DNA from: CAVROP01 sp050012175
GTDB taxonomy: Bacteria; Acidobacteriota; Terriglobia; UBA7540
Assembly (NCBI GenBank): GCA_050012175.1
Contig: JBEKHR010000013.1
Location: forward strand, 1-64,000
Direction: 5' to 3'
DNA: 64,000 nt
A program made the translations under genes and the position numbers. Each line of letters opens with the position of its first letter. Within the stretch, counting starts at the first letter, position 1. Under the pieces are notes generated by a model. That model ran no database searches and was not told the origin of the DNA. It worked only from the letters and a program-made list of their open reading frames with translations. This document shows, in pieces, positions 57,926 through 64,000 of the stretch.

Positions 57926-57965
57926 CCTTATTGCATTCGCCTGATTACCGCGCAAGGGAGGGTGT

Positions 57966-58141
57966 TTTCCATTTGGCCCATGCGTCTCATTTTTTTGAAG
58001 CGTTCTGGGCGCGCGACGCCTTATTCCCGTGTGTTTTCAATGGGTTAGAAGAATTCCGGGAGGATGCGGGCGAGCGCATAAATGTGGCATTTTGGCACAC
58101 TCGGCGGCTCGCCCGCTTGGTAGTACGCTAGATGTATAGCC
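57966..58141. repeat. Dispersed 176-base element, copy B
   Basis: Same length as copy A (21035-21210) and alignable to it without any gap. Conserved blocks: TTTTTTGAAG, GTTCTG, GCGAC, GTTTTCAA, GTTAGAAG, GCATTTTG, CACACT/ACACT and TACGCTA before the final ATAGCC. It lies about 40 bases after the stop codon of the isomerase-like gene, the same kind of position as copy A. Confidence 0.7.
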
Positions 58142-58240
58142 TATCGCCAGCCTCTCTCGCGCCACCACGCGCCGCTTTCCACCCCTTCTCGTTGCCAGCG
58201 CCTGGGAGCGAAGCCCTCCGCCGGCCGCGGGAAAGCGCAG

Positions 58241-58281
58241 CCGGTAGCGCAGCGTCTCGTTCTCCAGAGACTCTGCGGCTT
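58241..58281. repeat. Hairpin element, GGTAGCGC...GCGGCTT family
   Basis: CCGGTAGCGC leads a 10-base stem (GCAGCGTCTC with GAGACTCTGC, one mismatch) and GCGGCTTG follows. It is the third copy of the element at 4394-4590. The stretch from 58282 to 58666 has no gene; it holds short repeated GACGTATGCGCC and related sequences near 58495-58532. Confidence 0.7.
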
Positions 58282-58666
58282 GTGCTGCCGAGCGCGATCT
58301 CTCCGCCGCGGCCTGCGGAGGGTTGAGGGATATTCCGGGAAACCGGGGCAGGATCACCCAAACTCAATGACGGCGGGCCTTGTCAAGCACCCCGGCGACT
58401 GGCCGTGGTCCCGCCGCGGCGGGGAGGTTCTATTTCTGGAATGACGCTTCGGTCTTGGCCATGGACAAAATGGTGTGACGGTACCGACCGAAGGGCGCAT
58501 ACATCCCGACAAAAATCGTCGGGACGTATGCGCCACCCGCGGACAGCCGACGTTCAGCCCTCATTCTAGTGAGCGCTAGGTCAGGACAGCCTGGGTTGCC
58601 GGAAAAACCGGCGACCAAGTTAAGCGAATTGATGGAATGAGCGCGCCTGAGTGGGGCCGAGCGACC

Positions 58667-61600
58667 TCAAACAGTCATTTGCAGCAGCTCAATAGCGGCT
58701 TGGCGGCCTTCACGAACTTCGTTGAATTCGTCGGGACCGACTTCCGGCAGGCTCTCGAGGGCCGCGTGCCAATCCCAAGCCGCACTGGAAGACCGAAGGA
58801 GTTCCAGGACCTCCCTCCTTTCCGCCTCGGGCAATACCTCTATCCCCAAGCGGACCTGCCTCATGGCCGCAACCACATCGCCGTATGCAATCGAAGCGTC
58901 AGGTAATCTCAAGTCCGAACCCTGTTCCAGAGACAGCGCCTGGAGCGCTTCCCGCGTTCCTCCTGATACTAGCGCGTGTATCGCGGCGGGGTCCTTGTGA
59001 CTGTGTAAGCCCCAGACGACAGAGTCCCGACCATGACCCGCCAAAAACGTGATGCGAGGTCCGCGAGGCAGTGTGGCTGTGGGGATGCGCTCCCAGGCCT
59101 CATACGTCGCTTGCCAGTTGTCAACTCTGGACCAGCAACGAGATAGGGTATCAGCGAGGTGGACCTGAGCGAAGCCAGAAAGGTTGCCAGGGCTCTCAAG
59201 CCTCTCCTCCATTTCTTTCCGCACCTCCTGAAAAGCCGAGTATGGGGCTAGCGGGTGCTTCGTTGCCAGTCGGTACCGGCAAACCAACTGGGCGGCTATG
59301 CTTTGCTCACCCATACCCTCCAAACGTGTCAGTGCTTCGGCGGGTCTTGGATGAATCTTCGCGCAGAACAGCAAAACCTCTTCGTCGAGGAAACTTTGGG
59401 GAAGTAATTCAAAGACTTCGACTTGCCTGCCACCTGTGCGCATGCCCTTGAGCATGGTGGCCGCAATCACCTTGGTGCCATAAGTGGAAAACGTGATGCC
59501 GGACTTCATCACCTGGTCGAATGCTGCAAGGAGCTTGTCGATTCGCCTGGCACGTGCGTACGCGCCCAGCAGCGCGCTGTAGGTCACTTCGTCGAGCGCC
59601 CCCGCCCCTTTCGCCCCCGCAAACACCGCTTCTGCCTTGGCCAGATTGCCCGCCTTGCCGTAGGCGTCCAGCAATGCGTTGTAGGTCGGCCCGCTGAGCA
59701 ACCCCGCCTCTTTCGCCTCCGCAAACACCTCTTCCGCCTTGGCCAGATTTCCCGCCTTCCCGTACGCGTCCAGCAGCGCGTTGTAAGTGGGCGCGCTCAG
59801 CAACCCCGCCTCTTTCGCCTCCGCAAACACCTCTTCCGCCTTGGCCAGATTTCCCGCCTTGCCATACGCGTCCAGCAGCGCACCGTAGGTCACTTCGTCG
59901 AGCGCCCCCGCTTCTTTCGCCCCCCCAAACACCGCTTCCGCCTTGGGCAGGTTCCCTGCCTTCCCGTTCGCGTCCAGCAGTGCGTTGTAAGTCGCCCCGC
60001 TCAGCAACCTCGCCTCTTTCGCCTCCGCAAACACCTCCTCCGCCTTGGCCAGGTTCCCCGCCTTCCCGTACGCATCCAGCAGCGCACCGTAGGTCACCTC
60101 GCTGAGCAACCCCGCCTCTTTCGCCTCCGCAAACACCTCTTCCGCCTTGGGCAGGTTCCCCGCCTTCCCGTACGCGTCCAGCAGCGCGCCGTAGATCTCC
60201 TCGCTGAGCAACCCCGCCTCCTTCGCTTCCGCAAACACCTCCTTCGCCCTGGCCAGGTTCCCCGCCTTCCCGTACGCGTCCAGCAGCGCGCCGTAGGTCA
60301 CCTCGTCGAGCAACCCCGCCTCTTTCGCCTCCGCAAACACCTCTTCCGCCTTGACCAAGTTCCCCGCCTTCGCGTACGCGTCCAGCAGCGCGTTGTAAGT
60401 CGCCTCGCTCAGCAGCTGCGCTTCTTTCGCCTCCGCATACACCTCTTCCGCCTTCGCCAGATTCCCCGCCTTTCCGTACGCGTCGAGCAGAGCACTACAG
60501 CTCACCTCGTTGACTAACCCCAATTCCTTCGCTTCGCCAAAGACTTCCTCCGCCTTCGCCAAGTTGCCCGATTTCCCGTAGGCATCAAGCATGGCGTTAT
60601 AAGTGGCCGCATCAGTCGAGCTTGTCGCAACGGCGTGCCAGAATGTCTCTTCGGCCTTCGCCAGATTTCCTTCCCGAGCGTGAATCAGAATCTGCAAACT
60701 CACCGGGTACGGGTCCTCTGGTGCCGCTTCGCGCGCTTTCTGGAGGCAAGATTTTGCCCGTTCGGTCAAACCGCAATCCAGAAGACACTTGCCAAGCCGC
60801 GTCAACGTCTGTGCATAATGTTTCGCGTCTTCGGGCCTTTGGCCCTGCCATGCTTCCAGATAGGCGATCTGCTGGTCGATCTGGCGTAGAGTAGGTTCGG
60901 GGCGCAGTTTTTCGTGTCGGAGCCTGTCAAGGAGCCGTTCCATTCTGATTACATAGCGATCGGCAATCTCCTTCTTTTGTACTGCCGAGCGCCGTGCTTT
61001 CTTGTCAAGCCGATCACCTTCTTCTGACCCAGGCTCCTGCGAAGCGCCTTCCGAGATCAGTGCCGGAACGGCGGGGATGCGCCTGAACTTCCAAAGCTGC
61101 GCGGCTCGTAGCGCTTGGGGGGTAACACCTGGCGTTTGTTCCAACGCTTCCAGAAGACTCTGAGTCAACTCGGCAGAATCGACAAGCCGGAGCGTTGAGC
61201 CAACTTGATTGAAGAACTCCATTTGCTCGGGCTGAGAAAGCGATGGCAAGAGTAGGGCAAGCGTTCGCGCCAGTAAAAGAGGAGCGTCCTGTCCCCTGCC
61301 CAGCAGGCTCCTAGCCACGGTTGGCAACGCCGCAGCGGCGGTCGGTCTGTGGATTCGATAAAGCCCTCTTAAAGCGATTCGAGAATATTCGGTGGCGGTT
61401 GCCTTCTCGAGGAGCCAGGGAACCAGTGCAGTATCTTCGGGCCCGGCCAGAGCGGCAATACACCCGAGGAGGCGCTGGACCAGTGACGTGTCCAGAAATT
61501 CGACCACTGGCAGGAACCTGCGTACGGTGGGTAGCGCTTCTCGGTCGCCGGTCTGTCCGATCAGAAAGAAGACGCCTTCGAACAGGCTGCGGCGGCCATT

Positions 61601-61906
61601 CAACTCAGGGGAGCCGGTAAGGGCAAAAGATCGCAGGTTTCTCTCCAGGACCTGGGCAAGGGCATGCTTGAATTTCTCTTTGAAGGCTGCATCTCCCTGC
61701 TCGAAAGCGTACTGGAGGATTGCTCCCGGATCTTCCTCGCGCTCCGTCGCGGGAAGACCTGCGCTTTCGCCGCGCAGACGAGCCTCGACCACCGACGCCA
61801 ACTCCTCTGGCGAGAGCCGAGCGAGGGCGGCAGCGATCTCGGAAGTCCTGGAGTACTGAAGCATGGGGATCTTCATCTGCTCCATAATAGCTTGGATGCG
61901 CTTCAT
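58667..61906 (-). CDS. PPR-like solenoid repeat protein
   Basis: About 1079 aa from ATG 61906 (MKRIQAIMEQMKIPM), four bases after the stop of the upstream gene, so the pair is an operon. The N-terminal 400 residues are alpha-helical, HEAT-like at first sight, with no named domain. From 60604 to 59585 there are ten exact 34-residue repeats (TYNALLDAYGKAGNLAKAEE then VFAEAKEAGLLSEV), and a partial eleventh follows. The core resembles plant PPR repeats (Y, L, Y, G, A, F and the closing KEAG) more than TPR, as the Gly8 and Pro32 of TPR are absent, though the 34-residue period is that of TPR. Variation is almost confined to the junction and the third residue. A C-terminal helical domain follows. 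RNA binding is inferred from the PPR likeness, not shown. Confidence 0.85.
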   Translation of the reverse strand: MKRIQAIMEQMKIPMLQYSRTSEIAAALARLSPEELASVVEARLRGESAGLPATEREEDPGAILQYAFEQGDAAFKEKFKHALAQVLERNLRSFALTGSPELNGRRSLFEGVFFLIGQTGDREALPTVRRFLPVVEFLDTSLVQRLLGCIAALAGPEDTALVPWLLEKATATEYSRIALRGLYRIHRPTAAAALPTVARSLLGRGQDAPLLLARTLALLLPSLSQPEQMEFFNQVGSTLRLVDSAELTQSLLEALEQTPGVTPQALRAAQLWKFRRIPAVPALISEGASQEPGSEEGDRLDKKARRSAVQKKEIADRYVIRMERLLDRLRHEKLRPEPTLRQIDQQIAYLEAWQGQRPEDAKHYAQTLTRLGKCLLDCGLTERAKSCLQKAREAAPEDPYPVSLQILIHAREGNLAKAEETFWHAVATSSTDAATYNAMLDAYGKSGNLAKAEEVFGEAKELGLVNEVSCSALLDAYGKAGNLAKAEEVYAEAKEAQLLSEATYNALLDAYAKAGNLVKAEEVFAEAKEAGLLDEVTYGALLDAYGKAGNLARAKEVFAEAKEAGLLSEEIYGALLDAYGKAGNLPKAEEVFAEAKEAGLLSEVTYGALLDAYGKAGNLAKAEEVFAEAKEARLLSGATYNALLDANGKAGNLPKAEAVFGGAKEAGALDEVTYGALLDAYGKAGNLAKAEEVFAEAKEAGLLSAPTYNALLDAYGKAGNLAKAEEVFAEAKEAGLLSGPTYNALLDAYGKAGNLAKAEAVFAGAKGAGALDEVTYSALLGAYARARRIDKLLAAFDQVMKSGITFSTYGTKVIAATMLKGMRTGGRQVEVFELLPQSFLDEEVLLFCAKIHPRPAEALTRLEGMGEQSIAAQLVCRYRLATKHPLAPYSAFQEVRKEMEERLESPGNLSGFAQVHLADTLSRCWSRVDNWQATYEAWERIPTATLPRGPRITFLAGHGRDSVVWGLHSHKDPAAIHALVSGGTREALQALSLEQGSDLRLPDASIAYGDVVAAMRQVRLGIEVLPEAERREVLELLRSSSAAWDWHAALESLPEVGPDEFNEVREGRQAAIELLQMTV
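59585..60604 (-). repeat. Ten 102-base coding repeats of the PPR-like protein
   Basis: Each unit encodes 34 residues. The third residue of each unit (Y-N, Y-G or C-S/Y-S) runs N,S,N,G,G,G,N,G,N,N in order from 60604 downward; the partial eleventh has S. The residue just before each unit is A,V,A,V,E,V,A,V,P,P, then V. Small (A or P) goes with N, and V or E goes with G or S, without exception in the eleven. Elsewhere the units are almost the same in protein and very similar in DNA, so recent duplication or gene conversion is likely. Confidence 0.9.
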
Positions 61907-61910
61907 TAAT

Positions 61911-62816
61911 CTACGCGTCGTCCCAATCGCGGGCCAATCTGCCCATCCATCGAACCCCCATCGTGTCTGGCGGAACGTCCGCGGAGTGCACGAATTCGCG
62001 CGGCCCGGGCGTGCCCTTAGAATAATCCATTGTAGTTTGTTTCCGTAGGTCTTTGGCGGGCCAGTAGGCCCATCCGCCCAAGGCCTCAACAGCCGTCGGT
62101 ACGCGAGGTGAGGTACTCCCCGGCAGTAGATAGGTGAAGAACACCAGATCTCCCCCTTTGCGAAAATGCACAAGTCCTAAAGCATTCCTCGTATCGTCCG
62201 CCGTCACATGCGGGGGCAGATCGTGCTCTCGCAGCGCCCATACCATGTCAAACCGCTCAGGGTAGGGTGGCGGAGAGGATCGACAGGAGGCTGGCACGCC
62301 CGTTCGCTTTCCGAGAGGGCGCTGGAACAGCGCAAGCACCTTCCGTTGCTCAGCGGGATTGGTCTTCTGGAGTGACACGGCAATACTCTCACGGTCAGCC
62401 TCGGAAATCAGGCCCAGCCCAGAATCCACGTCAAAGTAGTAGCGGCAGAGGTCCGCGACCGTAGTTCCCGAAGCCAAGCGAGCCCCGCCAAGATCTCCAG
62501 CCTCAGGGCATCCCCAAACAGCCTCGAACCCCCTGAAGCACTTCAAGTGCGAGAGATCCGTAGCGAACGGATCTGCCCCCTCTGTCTTCAGAATGTCGGT
62601 AAGCCGCTTGGCAACCTGTTCCACACGACTCGGATTTACGCGCCACTCGCGGCGCCAAGCGCGCAGGATCATCCTTCCCGGTGTCGTTGCGCCCGTCCAG
62701 CAGGCGATTCGACCATGCTCAAGGCTCCTCAAGGCGCGAATGAAGCTTGCCCAGGTCTTCTTTTCCACGCCCGCCGCGAGAACGCTTTGTTTTAGCTGAT
62801 AATAAAGGGTCGGCAT
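61911..62816 (-). CDS. Hypothetical protein, first gene of the PPR-like operon
   Basis: 301 aa, ATG at 62816 with GAGG seven bases upstream. No family recognised. The N-terminus (LYYQLKQSVLAAGVEKKTWA, then SFIRALRSLEHGRIACWT) is helical. The middle has YYFDVDSGLGLISEADRESI and SLQKTNPAEQRKVLALFQRP, and the C-terminus is Trp- and Gly-rich (TAVEALGGWAYWPAKDLRKQ, MGVRWMGRLARDWDDA). No signal peptide or membrane segment. The four-base spacing to the PPR-like gene suggests the two proteins work together. Confidence 0.75.
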   Translation of the reverse strand: MPTLYYQLKQSVLAAGVEKKTWASFIRALRSLEHGRIACWTGATTPGRMILRAWRREWRVNPSRVEQVAKRLTDILKTEGADPFATDLSHLKCFRGFEAVWGCPEAGDLGGARLASGTTVADLCRYYFDVDSGLGLISEADRESIAVSLQKTNPAEQRKVLALFQRPLGKRTGVPASCRSSPPPYPERFDMVWALREHDLPPHVTADDTRNALGLVHFRKGGDLVFFTYLLPGSTSPRVPTAVEALGGWAYWPAKDLRKQTTMDYSKGTPGPREFVHSADVPPDTMGVRWMGRLARDWDDA

Positions 62817-63004
62817 AACTCAGCCTCAGACCTGGCCGCGCAGTCCTTATGACGCGATGGGATGCAGATTAGCACTTATCAAGTCGTCGGGCAAGTCGTG
62901 TGGCTCTCGGTGTGGCTATCGGCCGGGTGCGCAGCGCGCAGAGTTATCTCGCGCCCAGCGGGATTACTCTGCGGCACTTCAAAACGACCTCCCTTATAGG
63001 CAGC

Positions 63005-63042
63005 GAGTAGCGCGGACCTCCGGTTTTGAGGTCCGCGGCTTT
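63005..63042. repeat. Single inverted copy of the array hairpin, ahead of the tandem array
   Basis: AGTAGCGCGGACCTCC with GAGGTCCGCGGCTTTTTT makes a 9-base stem (63012-63020 with 63028-63036) around CGGTTTT, followed by TTTTTT. This is the reverse complement of the hairpin in the array units. Read rightwards it looks like a rho-independent terminator, but no plus-strand gene precedes it. Confidence 0.75.
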
Positions 63043-63209
63043 TTTCTGGCAATCGCATTCTCCCGTGATGTCTTCTAGCGCCGACCTGTCCCGCGTTGCG
63101 GGATCGCCCCTTTCTTTCCGATCGACATTTCTTGGTCACCGTGCGACGACTCGAAGAGCGCGCCGAGGTCGTCGAGGCTGATTTCCATAACAAGCACGGT
63201 CAGAGGAAC

Positions 63210-63988
63210 GAGCCGCGGACCTCAAAAACGGAGGTCCGCGCTACCGGCTGGCAAATGCGGAGATTCTTCGCTTCGCTCAGAATGACACAAGGAACGAGCC
63301 GCGGACCTCAAAAATGGAGGGCCGCGCTACCGGCTGGCAAATGCGGAGATTCTTCGCTTCGCTCAGAATGACACAAGGAACGAGCCGCGGACCTCAAAAA
63401 CGGAGGTCCGCGCTACCGGCTGGCAAATGCGGAGATTCTTCGCTTCGCTCAGAATGACACAAGGAACGAGCCGCGGACCTCAAAAACGGAGGTCCGCGCT
63501 ACCGGCTGGCAAATGCGGAGATTCTTCGCTTCACTCAGAGTGACACAAGGAACGGGCCCGCGGACCTCAAAGACGGAGGTCCGCGCTACCGGCTGGCAAA
63601 TGCGGAGATTCTTCGCTTCGCTCAGAATGACACAAGGAACGGGCCCGCGGACCTCAAAAACGGCGGTTCGCGCTACCGGCTGGCAAATGCGGAGATTCTT
63701 CGCTTCGCTCAGAATGACACAAGGAACGGGCCCGCGGACCTCAAAAATGGAGGTTCGCGCTACCGGCTGGCAAATGCGGAGATTCTTCGCTTCGCTCAGA
63801 GTGACACAAGGAACGAGCCCGCGGACCTCAAAAATGGAGGTCCGCGCTACCGGCTGGCAAATGCGGAGATTCTTCGCTTCGCTCAGAATGACACGAGGAA
63901 CGAGCCCGCGGACCTCAAAAATGGAGGTCCGCGCTACCGGCTGTCAAATGCGGAGATTCTTCGCTCCGCTCAGAATGACACAAGGAAC
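63210..63988. repeat. Tandem array, nine units of 86-87 bases, continuing to the window edge
   Basis: Units start at 63210, 63296, 63382, 63468, 63554, 63641, 63728, 63815 and 63902, with a divergent tenth beginning at 63989. Each unit has a hairpin GCGGACCTC/GAGGTCCGC (loop AAAAACG), the link CTACCGGCTGGCAAATGCG and the element GATTCTTCGCTTCGCTCAGA-ATGAC. Several units differ by single bases in stem or loop. No spacer sequence is unique, so it is not a CRISPR. The stretch from 62817 to 63209 has no gene I can support. Confidence 0.9.
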
Positions 63989-64000
63989 GAGCTCAGCGCA

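Noticed and set aside
58075..58110. Sigma-54 promoter (GGCAC-type) in the 176-base element
   Set aside because: The GG and GC pairs do not have the -24/-12 spacing, and no gene starts just downstream in that direction.
57634..58131. 165-codon plus-strand frame at the end of the isomerase-like gene
   Set aside because: It is the other frame of the isomerase gene running into the 176-base element, and is not kept in copy A of the element.
59423..60517. 364-codon plus-strand frame rich in RVQQR and RLGQ repeats
   Set aside because: It is the antisense of the PPR-like repeats, whose 102-base period is a multiple of three and so keeps other frames open.
63210..63988. CRISPR array
   Set aside because: All units are near-identical from end to end with no unique spacers, and no cas genes are in the window.
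1..64000. tRNA, rRNA, prophage or complete IS element
   Set aside because: No T-loop GTTCGANTC context with a cloverleaf, no rRNA core sequences, no integrase, portal, capsid or transposase protein was seen.

Overview
The window is high-GC bacterial chromosome, most likely from an Acidobacteriota or similar soil genome. This is inferred from the gene mix (large S9 peptidase, YncE/phosphoesterase fusion, ThuA and xylose-isomerase-like secreted proteins, DUF2252, AIR-synthase-like protein) and the many intergenic palindromes. No rRNA, tRNA, prophage or complete insertion sequence was seen. There are 48 supported protein genes. The first is an acyl-CoA dehydrogenase cut by the left edge.

Layout. 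0-10.6 kb: acyl-CoA dehydrogenase, a VapBC-type toxin-antitoxin pair with a palindromic operator, an SDR oxidoreductase, a DUF4173-type membrane protein, a cis-prenyltransferase with an altered P-loop, a two-gene membrane-protein/winged-helix operon behind a near-consensus sigma70 promoter, and an S9 peptidase. 10.8-13.2 kb: a DNA methyltransferase convergent with a small PD-(D/E)XK-like protein (probable restriction-modification pair), then a membrane-anchored unknown. 13.7-21 kb: selD, encoded as a selenoprotein (in-frame UGA plus a SECIS-like hairpin), a GNAT, argJ, a glmS whose N-terminal nucleophile is Ser instead of Cys, a NUDIX hydrolase and an HDAC-like amidohydrolase. 21.3-31 kb: larE, then the origin-type cluster dnaA-dnaN-gyrB-gyrA (all on the minus strand, recF absent), with a candidate origin between dnaA and dnaN. 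31.3-40.1 kb: AIR-synthase-like and DUF2252 proteins, a fused two-ATPase acyl-CoA dehydratase activase overlapping an HgdB-like partner, a 940-base AT-richer gap, and a DRG-like GTPase. 40.4-50.2 kb: YncE/phosphoesterase fusion, UvrD/PcrA helicase, a 51-residue basic protein, an amino-acid permease, a zinc phospholipase C/P1-nuclease-like protein and an adenosine deaminase. 50.8-54 kb: a CbiM-CbiQ-CbiO cobalt/nickel importer interrupted by palindromic repeats. 54.4-57.9 kb: ThuA-like protein, a secreted unknown, a methyltransferase and a Tat-exported sugar isomerase-like protein. 58.7-62.8 kb: a two-gene operon of an unknown protein and a large PPR-like solenoid protein. 62.8-64 kb: a non-coding tandem array of an 86-87 base hairpin-bearing unit running to the window edge.

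How the parts relate. The dnaA-dnaN-gyrB-gyrA order places the window at or near a replication origin. SelD implies a selenocysteine pathway elsewhere in the genome. LarE, the AIR-synthase-like protein and a CbiMQO importer with a His-rich tail could all serve nickel metabolism, but this is only inference. The most unusual object is the PPR-like gene: ten 34-residue repeats that are nearly identical except at the junction and the position that in eukaryotic PPR proteins chooses the RNA base. It lies close to a hairpin repeat array. A second theme is the repeat content: heptamer-iterated palindromes, hairpin families whose stems change but stay self-complementary, a terminal-inverted-repeat element in two copies, and a gaplessly alignable 176-base element in two copies.
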